Source: Musicola paradisiaca NCPPB 2511 (GTDB lineage Bacteria; Pseudomonadota; Gammaproteobacteria; Enterobacterales; Enterobacteriaceae). Taken from it: 64,000 nucleotides of DNA. The stretch lies in assembly GCF_000400505.1 (NCBI RefSeq), contig NZ_CM001857.1, positions 2,630,034 through 2,694,033 of the forward strand, given 5' to 3'. The position numbers were made by a program, and so were the translations under genes. The notes under the pieces were generated by a model. It ran no database searches. It was not told the DNA's origin and saw only the letters and a program-made list of their open reading frames with translations. Shown here piece after piece: positions 12,320 through 20,953 of the stretch (positions within the stretch are counted from its first letter, which is position 1; the number at the start of each line of letters is the position of its first letter).

Positions 12320-14086
12320 ATGAAAGACACCCGACAACGCGAACTGCTGCGCTGGCTCAGACAGCAAAGCAAACTGGCGCACCGCTGGCTACGACTCTCA
12401 CTGCTGCTGGGGATCATCAGCGGCCTGCTTATCGTCGCTCAGGCCTGGCTGATGGCGTCGCTGCTGCATGCGCTGATGATCGACCACACACCCCGCCCAG
12501 CGCTGACGCCCTTGTTTCTGTGGCTGGCGGCGGCTTTTATGTTGCGGGCTGCGGTCAGTTGGATGCGGGAGCGCGTCGGCTTTCGCTGCGGTCTGGCGGT
12601 ACGGCGCCAGGTTCGCCGCCAGGTGCTTGACCGGCTACAGCAGTTGGGGCCGGCCTGGATTCAGGGCAAACCCGCCGGAAGCTGGGCTAGCCTGATTCTG
12701 GAACAGGTCGACAATATGCAGGACTACTACGCCCGTTACCTGCCGCAAATGTATCTGGCCGCACTGATTCCAGTGCTGATTCTGGCGGTCGTTTTCCCGG
12801 TGAACTGGGCGGCCGGGCTGATTCTGTTTCTTACCGCGCCGCTGATTCCGCTGTTTATGGCGCTGGTCGGCATGGGCGCCGCCGATGCGAACCGCCGCAA
12901 TTTTCAGGCGCTGGCGCGGCTAAGCGGTCACTTTCTCGATCGGCTGCGCGGGCTGGACACACTACGGCTGTTTCATCGCGGCCACACGGAAATCGACAGT
13001 ATCCGTCAGGCTTCGGAGGATTTTCGCGGCCGGACGATGGACGTGCTGCGCATGGCGTTCTTGTCATCCGGCGTGCTGGAGTTTTTCGCGTCGGTATCCA
13101 TCGCCGTGGTGGCGGTATATTTCGGTTTTTCCTACCTCGGCGAGTTGCATTTCGGCAGCTATGGCACGGCGGTGACGCTGTTTGCAGGGTTTCTGGTACT
13201 GATCCTCGCTCCGGAGTTCTTTCAGCCGCTGCGTGATCTCGGGACTTTTTATCACGCCAAGGCCCAAGCCATCGGCGCGGCCGAAGCGCTCCACCGTTTT
13301 CTGACCACCGAAGGCGAGGCCGTCGGCAACGGCCAGACGCACTTTCACAGCGTTCAGCCGGTAGAGATTGTGGCGGAAAACCTTATGCTGCATTCGCCAA
13401 CCGGCAAGACGCTGGCCGGGCCGCTCACGTTTCATCTGCAGGCCGGCCAACGTGTCGCGTTGGTGGGCACCAGCGGGTCGGGCAAGACTTCGCTGCTGAA
13501 TGTGCTGCTCGGTTTCCTGCCTTACCGCGGCTCGCTGACAGTCAATGGGCAGGAGCTGAATACACTCTCCCTGACCGCGTGGCGCAAACATTTAAGCTGG
13601 GTCGGCCAAAACCCTCATCTGCCGGCCGCCACCCTCCGGCAAAACATCACGCTGGGGCGTCCCGATATCAGCGAAACAGCGGTACAGCAGGCGCTGGAAC
13701 GGGCCTGCGTGCAGGAGTTTCTCCCCCATCTGCCCCAAGGGCTGGATACCACGATCGGCGACGGCGCGGCGCGTCTGTCCGTCGGTCAGGCGCAGCGGGT
13801 AGCGGTGGCGCGTGCGTTGCTCCACCCATGCCAGCTGTTATTGCTGGATGAACCCGCCGCCAGTCTGGATGCGCACAGCGAACAACTGGTGATGCATGCG
13901 CTCAATCAGGCGGCGTTACGGCAAACCACCCTGCTGATCACTCACCAACTGCAGGATATTCAACATTATGACGAAATCTGGGTGATGGATAACGGTCAGC
14001 TGGTGCAACGCGGTCACTTTGCTGAATTAAGCCGGACGGTAGGCCCGTTCGCCGACTTGCTGGCCCAGCGTCATGGAGAACTGTAA
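12320..14086 (+). CDS. cydD: Glutathione/cysteine ABC exporter, CydD subunit
   Basis: One half of the inner-membrane CydDC exporter of cysteine and glutathione to the periplasm, needed for cytochrome bd assembly. It has 588 residues, identical in length to E. coli. A six-helix membrane domain (about 20-300, with GPAWIQGKPAGSWASLILEQ and LIPLFMALVGMGAADANRR) is followed by an ABC domain with Walker A GTSGSGKT, signature LSVGQAQRVAVARAL and Walker B LLLLDEP. Its stop TAA shares one base with the cydC start (TAATG), so the two are translationally coupled. Confidence 0.96.
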   Translation: MKDTRQRELLRWLRQQSKLAHRWLRLSLLLGIISGLLIVAQAWLMASLLHALMIDHTPRPALTPLFLWLAAAFMLRAAVSWMRERVGFRCGLAVRRQVRRQVLDRLQQLGPAWIQGKPAGSWASLILEQVDNMQDYYARYLPQMYLAALIPVLILAVVFPVNWAAGLILFLTAPLIPLFMALVGMGAADANRRNFQALARLSGHFLDRLRGLDTLRLFHRGHTEIDSIRQASEDFRGRTMDVLRMAFLSSGVLEFFASVSIAVVAVYFGFSYLGELHFGSYGTAVTLFAGFLVLILAPEFFQPLRDLGTFYHAKAQAIGAAEALHRFLTTEGEAVGNGQTHFHSVQPVEIVAENLMLHSPTGKTLAGPLTFHLQAGQRVALVGTSGSGKTSLLNVLLGFLPYRGSLTVNGQELNTLSLTAWRKHLSWVGQNPHLPAATLRQNITLGRPDISETAVQQALERACVQEFLPHLPQGLDTTIGDGAARLSVGQAQRVAVARALLHPCQLLLLDEPAASLDAHSEQLVMHALNQAALRQTTLLITHQLQDIQHYDEIWVMDNGQLVQRGHFAELSRTVGPFADLLAQRHGEL

Positions 14087-15825
14087 TGGATAAGATTCAG
14101 GTGATGCAGGCGCTTAAACCCTTTTTAGCCCTTTATCGACGTCATTTCTGGCAGCTTGGCCTGGGCATCATACTGGCGATCGTCACATTGCTGGCCAGTA
14201 TCAGCCTGCTGACGCTGTCCGGCTGGTTTCTTGCCGCGTCGGCGATTGTCGGCCTGCTGGGATTGACGACGTTCAATTACATGTTGCCAGCCGCCGGCGT
14301 GCGGGGCGCGGCGATTATCCGCACCGCCAGCCGTTATTTCGAGCGCTTGGTTAGCCATGACGCTACTTTTCGGGTGTTGATGCATCTGCGGGTGTTTACC
14401 TTCAGCCGGCTCCTGCCGTTGTCCCCCGGCGGATTGAGCCAGTTTCGTCAGGCTGAATTACTTAACCGTTTGGTCGCAGACGTGGATACGCTCGATCATC
14501 TTTATCTGCGGGTAATATCCCCATTGGTCAGCGCGCTGGCCGTGATTCTGGCGATCACTTACGGCCTGAGCCTGGTTGATGGTTCGCTGGCACTGACGCT
14601 GGGCGTCATCCTGCTGGCGATGTTGCTATTACTGCCCCCCGTTTTCTATCGCGCCGGGCAGCCGATCGGCGTGGCGTTGACCGAACTGCGCGCCGATTAT
14701 CGTGTTCAATTGACCACCTGGCTGCAAGGGCAAGCCGAGCTGACTATCTTTGGCGCGCTGGCTTCCTTCCGTCAGCAGTTGGATCACTGGGAAGAACGCT
14801 GGTTCGCACGTCAGGAACAGCAGGCAGGCTTGAGCGCCCTTTCCCAGGCGTTGCTGATCGGCGCCAGCGGCCTGACCGTCACGTTGATCCTGTGGCTGGC
14901 GGCCGGCGGCGTCGGCGGCAATGCCGAGCCGGGCCCGCTAATCGCGCTGTTCGTTTTTGCGGCGTTGGCGGCGTTCGAGACACTGGCGCCGGTAGCCGGC
15001 GCGTTCCAGCATATCGGGCAGGTTGCCGCGTCTGCCGTGCGCGTCGGTCAGTTAATGACCTTGCCGCCGATGGTGACGTTCCCGGTCAATGGGCCTGACG
15101 TGTCTGGGCAAATCAACGTGACGCTAAATAATGTTGGATTCACTTATCCCGATCAGCAACAGCCGGTACTGCGTTCGGTTTCACTGACGATTGCGCCAGG
15201 TGAGCACATCGCGTTGCTCGGCCGCACCGGCTGCGGTAAATCCACACTGTTGCAATTGCTTACCCGCGCCTGGGAGTGCACCACCGGTGAAATTCTACTC
15301 AACGACGTGCCGATTCAGGATTGGCCGGAATCCCGGCTGCGCGCCATGATGAGCGTTGTGCCGCAACGTGTGCACGTATTCAGCGCAACGCTGCGGGACA
15401 ATCTGTCGCTGGCTGCACCGCACGCTGACGATGAACAGTTAAAAAACGTGCTGGTTCAGGTCGGTCTGGACAAGCTGCTGGCGGATGATGGGCTGAACGC
15501 CTGGTTAGGAGAAGGCGGTCGTCAGTTATCCGGCGGCGAACAGCGACGCCTCGCGCTGGCGCGAGCGCTACTGCACCCCGCCCCACTGGTGCTGCTGGAT
15601 GAACCGACCGAAGGGCTGGATGCGGAGACCGAGCGACGGATACTTGAATTGTTGCGACAACATTGCATCGGCAAAACCCTGATGATCATCACCCACCGTT
15701 TGAATGGGTTGGAAAGCTTCAACCGCTTATGCATTATGGACGATGGCTCCCTGCTTGAGCAGGGCGATCATTCTGGTCTGATGGCACAGCAGGGGCGCTA
15801 CTGGCAGTTTCATCAACGTCTGTAG
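14086..15825 (+). CDS. cydC: Glutathione/cysteine ABC exporter, CydC subunit
   Basis: Partner of CydD in the heterodimeric exporter. It has 579 residues (E. coli 573). Membrane segments occupy about residues 15-310 (LLTLSGWFLAASAIVGL). The ABC domain has Walker A GRTGCGKST, signature LSGGEQRRLALARAL and Walker B LVLLDEPTEGLD. The start overlaps the cydD stop by one base. The end is unusual: the last codons and the TAG stop are the first copy of a 15-bp tandem repeat that runs on for four more copies towards aat. Confidence 0.96.
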   Translation: MDKIQVMQALKPFLALYRRHFWQLGLGIILAIVTLLASISLLTLSGWFLAASAIVGLLGLTTFNYMLPAAGVRGAAIIRTASRYFERLVSHDATFRVLMHLRVFTFSRLLPLSPGGLSQFRQAELLNRLVADVDTLDHLYLRVISPLVSALAVILAITYGLSLVDGSLALTLGVILLAMLLLLPPVFYRAGQPIGVALTELRADYRVQLTTWLQGQAELTIFGALASFRQQLDHWEERWFARQEQQAGLSALSQALLIGASGLTVTLILWLAAGGVGGNAEPGPLIALFVFAALAAFETLAPVAGAFQHIGQVAASAVRVGQLMTLPPMVTFPVNGPDVSGQINVTLNNVGFTYPDQQQPVLRSVSLTIAPGEHIALLGRTGCGKSTLLQLLTRAWECTTGEILLNDVPIQDWPESRLRAMMSVVPQRVHVFSATLRDNLSLAAPHADDEQLKNVLVQVGLDKLLADDGLNAWLGEGGRQLSGGEQRRLALARALLHPAPLVLLDEPTEGLDAETERRILELLRQHCIGKTLMIITHRLNGLESFNRLCIMDDGSLLEQGDHSGLMAQQGRYWQFHQRL

Positions 15826-15892
15826 CTCAGTCGTCTGTAACGCAATCGTTCGTAACTTAATCGTCCGTAGCTCAATCGTCCGTAGCTCAATA
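15818..15892. repeat. Five 15-bp tandem repeats over the cydC stop codon
   Basis: Five consecutive 15-base units (15818, 15833, 15848, 15863, 15878), the clearest form being gtccgtagctcaatc. The first unit contains the last cydC codons and stop; the other units each carry TAG or TAA at the same position. The array ends 29 bases before the aat start. Confidence 0.9.
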
Positions 15893-15921
15893 GAGTCCGC
15901 AGGCTAAGTTCAGAGGTCAGT

Positions 15922-16638
15922 ATGCTGTTGCGCGAGCTTTCCCCTTTTTCGTTGCAGTTTCCAGATCCTGAAACCGCGCTGCGCGAACCCAACGGCCTAC
16001 TGGCCTACGGTGGCGATCTGTCGCCTGATCGCCTGCTCAGCGCCTATCGCCAGGGTATTTTCCCCTGGTACACGCCCGGCGACGCTATTCTGTGGTGGAG
16101 CCCCGATCCACGCGCCGTCCTGTTCCCGGAACAATTCCATTTAAGCCGCAGCATGAAGAAATTTATGCGACATACCCGTTATCGCGTCACGCTCAACCAG
16201 TCATTTACCGAGGTCATCACTGCCTGCGCCAACGAGCGGGATGACGGCACCTGGATCAGCGACGACATTATTGAAGCCTATTTATATTTGCATCAATCCA
16301 CACATGCCCACTCCGTCGAAGTCTGGGATGATGGGCAATTAGTGGGCGGCCTGTACGGCATTGCGCAAGGTAGCTTGTTCTGCGGTGAATCCATGTTCAG
16401 CCGCGCTGATAATGCCTCCAAATTTGCGTTGACGGCATTCCTGTACCATTTTGTAGGTTACGGCGGACGGCTAATTGATTGTCAGGTGCTTAACCCCCAT
16501 ACCGCATCGCTGGGCGCAACAGAAATCCCCCGGCGTGATTTTCTATATCGGCTGGCGCAATACCGCACCCAGTCCCTCGGTAACGCTTGCTGGCAGCCTC
16601 AAACGCTGATCTTCCCCCCCGACACGCCATCCCGATAA
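15922..16638 (+). CDS. aat: Leucyl/phenylalanyl-tRNA--protein transferase
   Basis: Transfers Leu or Phe from charged tRNA to proteins with N-terminal Arg or Lys, making N-degrons. It has 238 residues (E. coli 234). Diagnostic segments are [64 protein letters not shown] and [16 protein letters not shown]. It works with ClpS and ClpA, encoded 3 kb away, in the N-end rule pathway: Aat makes the degron, ClpS recognises it, and ClpAP destroys the protein. It is co-directional with cydDC and infA. Confidence 0.96.
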   Translation: MLLRELSPFSLQFPDPETALREPNGLLAYGGDLSPDRLLSAYRQGIFPWYTPGDAILWWSPDPRAVLFPEQFHLSRSMKKFMRHTRYRVTLNQSFTEVITACANERDDGTWISDDIIEAYLYLHQSTHAHSVEVWDDGQLVGGLYGIAQGSLFCGESMFSRADNASKFALTAFLYHFVGYGGRLIDCQVLNPHTASLGATEIPRRDFLYRLAQYRTQSLGNACWQPQTLIFPPDTPSR

Positions 16639-16715
16639 ATCGGCGGTGGGTGTTTACATGCCTTTACATGATGTGGGTTTTTCGGCATTATCTTGCCGGT
16701 TAAAAACTAAGGTAA

Positions 16716-16952
<237 letters not shown>

Positions 16953-17001
16953 CAGGCTCGCCATCGTGTAACGCGATTTCACGAGGATGTCCCCCTCCGC
17001 A

Positions 17002-17030
17002 GCCCTTGCCTTCGGCGAGGGCGTTTCTTT
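17002..17030 (+). terminator. infA terminator
   Basis: GCCCTTGCC and GGCGAGGGC form a 9-pair stem (one G-U) around TTC, followed by GTTTCTTT. Confidence 0.8.
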
Positions 17031-17500
17031 GGGTCGATGTTTGCATCCGGCCCGTTGTTTTTCGGTAAAAAGGGTTTCCCCCGCGCAGGTAAATCGCTTT
17101 ACCGCAGACTCATGACAACGACGACACAGCAACATATAACCAGGACAATACACCGATAGCGTCTATCGTTCAGGGCAGCGGGGGTTTCTCCCTTTGCGGC
17201 GAGATGCCAATCCATTGAGTCGGATTGCTGGGGCAACATCGCGTGAGCGGCAGCGCCCCAACAGCGCCAACGCTCAACGGGCAGGCACGGGTCTCCCGCT
17301 GGAAGGTTCACGCTGCATCCAACCCTGCGATAAGAGCCGGTTTTATACCGCAAACGACAGAAAACCACCTCATCGGCTAGGTTCAATCCGACGATGACCA
17401 CATTCCCCAGATTGACATCAGCGCGGCGTCGCGGCTATTGGATCGAATGTGTCATGACACCCCGCGTTCATAGCCGGCAACGTTGATAAACTGGCAGTAA
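17031..17500. other. infA-clpA intergenic region without the expected tRNA
   Basis: About 470 bases. E. coli carries the serW tRNA-Ser(GGA) between infA and clpA; I searched both strands by eye and found no acceptor stem, anticodon arm or T arm that fits. GGTTCAATCC at about 17,381 resembles a T loop but has no matching stems. No credible coding frame. Confidence 0.5.
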
Positions 17501-17524
17501 AAAAGGCATCCGCAGATGCCTTTT
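17501..17524 (-). terminator. clpA terminator
   Basis: Ten-pair stem AAAAGGCATC/GATGCCTTTT with CGCA loop, A run on the plus-strand left side (T run for the minus strand). It lies 34 bases after the clpA stop. Confidence 0.85.
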
Positions 17525-17557
17525 CACATAGGTATTTTTTTGCCTGATGACGGAGGC

Positions 17558-19837
17558 TCAGTGCACCGCCCCTTCCGGCCGGGTTTTGTGCGCACTCAAG
17601 AAGCGATAGGTCAACATCTGAGCGGCATCGTCCAGTTCTACCTTGACGGAACCACCATCCACCAGCGAACCAAACAGCAATTCGTTGGCCAACGGTTTTT
17701 TCAGGTTTTCCTGAATGACACGCGCCATAGGACGGGCGCCCATCGACTGATCATAGCCTTTGTCGGCCAGCCAGTTGCGCGCTTCTTCGCTCACTTCCAG
17801 CGAGACGCCCTTGGCATCCAGTTGCGCCTGCAATTCGACGATGAACTTGTCCACCACCTGCTGAATGACCTGCGGCGACAGATGGTTGAACCAGATAATG
17901 CCGTCAAGCCGGTTACGGAACTCCGGCGTGAAGACTTTCTTGATCTCTTCCATCGCATCGCTGCTATTGTCCTGCTGGATCAGGCCAATGGATTTGCGTT
18001 GGGTCTCACGCACGCCGGCATTGGTGGTCATCACGACAATAACGTTGCGGAAATCCGCCTTGCGGCCGTTATTGTCGGTCAGCGTACCGTTATCCATCAC
18101 CTGCAACAGCAGATTGAAGACATCCGGATGCGCTTTCTCAATTTCATCCAGCAACAGCACCGAATGTGGATGCTTGATGACCGCATCGGTCAGCAACCCG
18201 CCCTGATCAAACCCGACGTATCCCGGAGGCGCGCCGATCAGCCGGCTGACGGTATGACGCTCCATGTACTCGGACATATCAAAGCGCAACAACTCAATAT
18301 CCAGCGCTTTGGCCAGTTGCAGCGTTACTTCGGTTTTCCCGACCCCGGTCGGACCGGCGAACAGGAACGACCCCACCGGTTTACGCTCACTGCCAAGCCC
18401 GGCACGACTCATCTTGATGGCTTCGGTCAGGGCTTCAATCGCCGTGTCCTGTCCGAATACCAACATTTTCAGCCGGTCGTTGAGATTCTTCAGTACATCG
18501 CGATCGCTGGCGGAGACGGTTTTTTCCGGGATGCGGGCAATACGCGCCACCACGGATTCGATATCCGCCACATTGACGGTTTTTTTGCGTTTGCTGGCCG
18601 GCATCAGACGGCAACGCGCACCCGCTTCGTCAATCACGTCGATGGCTTTGTCCGGCAAATGGCGATCATTGATATATTTCACCGCCAGTTCAACCGCGGC
18701 ACGAATCGCTTTAGCGGTATAGCGGACATCGTGATGGGCTTCGTACTTCGGTTTCAACCCATTGATGATCTGTACCGTTTCATCCACGCTGGGTTCGGTG
18801 ATGTCGATTTTCTGGAAACGCCGGGCCAGCGCGCGATCCTTCTCAAAGATATTGCTGAATTCCTGATAGGTAGTCGAACCTATCACCCGAATCTTACCGC
18901 TGGACAACAGCGGCTTGATCAGGTTGGCGGCATCTACCTGACCGCCCGAAGCGGCGCCCGCGCCGATGATGGTATGAATTTCATCGATGAACAGAATGCT
19001 GTTTTGATCCTGCTCCAGCTGCTTCAGCAGCGCCTTGAAGCGTTTTTCAAAATCACCCCGGTACTTGGTGCCGGCCAGCAGCGAACCGATATCCAGCGAA
19101 TAGATACTGCAATTCGCCATGACTTCGGGTACGTCGCCCTGCACGATACGCCAGGCTAGCCCTTCGGCGATGGCGGTCTTCCCGACACCGGACTCCCCGA
19201 CCAGCAATGGATTGTTCTTACGACGACGGCATAATACCTGGATGGTGCGTTCCAGCTCGCGATCGCGGCCAATCAGCGGATCGATGCCCCCTACCCGGGC
19301 AAGCTGGTTAAGGTTGGTGGTGAAGTTTTCCATACGTTCTTCGCCTCCGGCCTGCTCTTCGTTTACCGGGTTTTCCGCGCTGGCCGACGGCCCCCCGGAT
19401 TCCGTTTTACGTGTACCGTGTGAAATGAAATTCACCACATCCAGCCGGCTGACGTCATGCTTGCGCAGCAGATAAGCCGCCTGCGACTCCTGCTCGCTGA
19501 AAATGGCGACCAGCACATTGGCGCCGGACACTTCGCTGCGCCCCGACGACTGAACATGAAACACCGCGCGCTGCAATACGCGCTGGAAACTCAGCGTCGG
19601 CTGGGTATCCCGCTCCGTGTCGCTTTGCGGCAGCGTCGGCGTAGTTTGTTCAATAAAGGTTTCCAACTCCTGGCGCAGCGCGGCCAAATCCACCGTACAG
19701 GCTTCCAGCGCCTCGCGTGCGGAGGGGTTACTGAGTAACGCCAGCAACAAGTGCTCCACGGTCATGAACTCATGCCGGTGCTCGCGCGCTCTGGCAAAAG
19801 CCATGTTGAGACTGAGTTCCAGTTCTTGATTGAGCAT
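17558..19837 (-). CDS. clpA: ATP-dependent Clp protease ATP-binding subunit ClpA
   Basis: AAA+ unfoldase that feeds proteins to ClpP. The chosen start MLNQELELSL (19837) has a GGGGGAGG ribosome site and gives 759 residues (E. coli 758); an in-frame ATG five codons upstream precludes that site. The N-domain (about 1-140) binds ClpS. The first AAA module has GESGVGKT and SILFIDEIHTIIGAG; the second has GPTGVGKT and VLLLDEIEKAHPD. A hydrophobic IGL loop (KSIGLI), the contact with ClpP, is present. clpS lies 29 bases upstream on the same strand, forming the usual clpSA operon. Confidence 0.97.
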   Translation of the reverse strand: MLNQELELSLNMAFARAREHRHEFMTVEHLLLALLSNPSAREALEACTVDLAALRQELETFIEQTTPTLPQSDTERDTQPTLSFQRVLQRAVFHVQSSGRSEVSGANVLVAIFSEQESQAAYLLRKHDVSRLDVVNFISHGTRKTESGGPSASAENPVNEEQAGGEERMENFTTNLNQLARVGGIDPLIGRDRELERTIQVLCRRRKNNPLLVGESGVGKTAIAEGLAWRIVQGDVPEVMANCSIYSLDIGSLLAGTKYRGDFEKRFKALLKQLEQDQNSILFIDEIHTIIGAGAASGGQVDAANLIKPLLSSGKIRVIGSTTYQEFSNIFEKDRALARRFQKIDITEPSVDETVQIINGLKPKYEAHHDVRYTAKAIRAAVELAVKYINDRHLPDKAIDVIDEAGARCRLMPASKRKKTVNVADIESVVARIARIPEKTVSASDRDVLKNLNDRLKMLVFGQDTAIEALTEAIKMSRAGLGSERKPVGSFLFAGPTGVGKTEVTLQLAKALDIELLRFDMSEYMERHTVSRLIGAPPGYVGFDQGGLLTDAVIKHPHSVLLLDEIEKAHPDVFNLLLQVMDNGTLTDNNGRKADFRNVIVVMTTNAGVRETQRKSIGLIQQDNSSDAMEEIKKVFTPEFRNRLDGIIWFNHLSPQVIQQVVDKFIVELQAQLDAKGVSLEVSEEARNWLADKGYDQSMGARPMARVIQENLKKPLANELLFGSLVDGGSVKVELDDAAQMLTYRFLSAHKTRPEGAVH

Positions 19838-19866
19838 AGGCACCTCCCCCAATAAATTGCCTTGAT

Positions 19867-20187
19867 TCAGGCCTTTTCCAGCGTACAGAGCAACGGATGC
19901 TCATTCTCTCTGGCGTAACGATTCACCTGCGCCACCTTGGTTTCAGCCACTTCCGCACTGTAAACACCACAGATGGCTTTGCCTTGATAGTGAACCGTAA
20001 GCATCAGTTGCGTTGCACGTTCAATATCATAAGAAAAGAACTTTTGCAGAACGTCAATAACAAATTCCATTGGCGTGTAATCATCATTGTTTAGTATCAC
20101 TTTATACATAGAAGGCGGCTGTAGCGCCTCCTCATGAAGATCTTTCGTCTGGCCTTCGACTTGCGGCCCTGTATTGTGATTTGCCAT
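19867..20187 (-). CDS. clpS: ClpAP adaptor protein ClpS
   Basis: Adaptor that binds N-terminal Leu, Phe, Trp and Tyr and hands substrates to ClpA. It has 106 residues, as in E. coli. The N-terminal 25 residues are flexible and variable. The core [20 protein letters not shown] includes the NDD pocket residues, followed by [17 protein letters not shown]. It is upstream of clpA and divergent from cspD. Confidence 0.96.
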   Translation of the reverse strand: MANHNTGPQVEGQTKDLHEEALQPPSMYKVILNNDDYTPMEFVIDVLQKFFSYDIERATQLMLTVHYQGKAICGVYSAEVAETKVAQVNRYARENEHPLLCTLEKA

Positions 20188-20412
20188 CTCTTAATCCGAC
20201 CCGGTTCTTCATCTTCCGTCGACCGTCATCCGCGGTCACGCGCCTGATTTCATTGTATCATCGCCTGCAGAAGGTGTGTCCCGTAATTGCGTCGCCCGGG
20301 GCTTTCCCGCACGCCGCCGACGGCATATCTCATTAACGGCAACGTGTCGTATCAATAGCGTTATCTGTATCAAATTTTCACAAACTTGCGACAACAGGCC
20401 CGGAAAGGGTGC

Positions 20413-20440
20413 TTGACGGCCAAAGTGATTTCACTAGAGT
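20413..20440 (+). promoter_or_regulatory. Likely cspD promoter
   Basis: -35 TTGACG (20413-20418), 16-base spacer, -10 TAGAGT (20435-20440). The spacer holds a perfect palindrome AGTGATTTCACT (20424-20435), a possible operator. This leaves an untranslated leader of about 85 bases before cspD. Confidence 0.55.
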
Positions 20441-20533
20441 GTGAGGTTGGATTGTTGCTGTTTTAATCAATCCGGGGTTTCCTTAACCAATTAACCTCAC
20501 CTTAGAGAATACTCTAGCGAAGGATGGAAATGC

Positions 20534-20755
20534 ATGGAGACGGGTACTGTTAAATGGTTCAATAATGCCAAAGGCTTTGGCTTTATTTGTCCTGAAGACG
20601 GCGGAGAAGATATCTTCGCTCACTATTCGACGATTCAGATGGATGGTTACAGGACGCTAAAAGCCGGGCAAATAGTAAAATTCACCGTGCACCAGGGGCC
20701 TAAAGGAAATCATGCCAGTCTGATCGTGCCGGTGGTCGGCGAAACGGTCGCCTGA
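20534..20755 (+). CDS. cspD: Cold-shock-like replication inhibitor CspD
   Basis: Single-stranded nucleic acid-binding protein, in E. coli made in stationary phase and inhibitory to replication. It has 73 residues. The cold-shock motifs KGFGFI and DIFAHYS are intact, and the C-terminus ([13 protein letters not shown]) is CspD-like rather than CspA-like. It is divergent from clpS. In E. coli macAB lies beside it; here ybjD follows after a terminator. Confidence 0.95.
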   Translation: METGTVKWFNNAKGFGFICPEDGGEDIFAHYSTIQMDGYRTLKAGQIVKFTVHQGPKGNHASLIVPVVGETVA

Positions 20756-20820
20756 ACTCACCCCACGCATTCTGGTTTTCTTTTTTAGTTCCTGATACCA
20801 GGTAAAAAACAAACACCTGT

Positions 20821-20850
20821 GCCGGCCGCCAAGCGGTCGGCATTTTTCTT
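20821..20850 (+). terminator. cspD terminator
   Basis: GCCGGCCG and CGGTCGGC pair (one G-U) around CCAAG, followed by ATTTTTCTTT. It also sits in the ybjD-cspD convergent gap. Confidence 0.85.
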
Positions 20851-20953
20851 TAACCCCCCAGCGTATTGCCCTCCCCTGTGGGGATACCGTGGCGGAACAA
20901 CGTTACCGCAACGTGTCGTCAGAAAAATAACTCGGACGCGAGGCCGGCCTAGT

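Noticed and set aside
17370..17400. Possible tRNA 3' end (GGTTCAATCC followed by ACCA-like bases)
   Set aside because: Flanking bases do not pair into a T stem, and no D arm, anticodon arm or acceptor stem can be built upstream on either strand.
17516..19159. 547-codon plus-strand open frame opposite clpA
   Set aside because: Opposite frame of ClpA, which is conserved along its whole length; no independent start signal.
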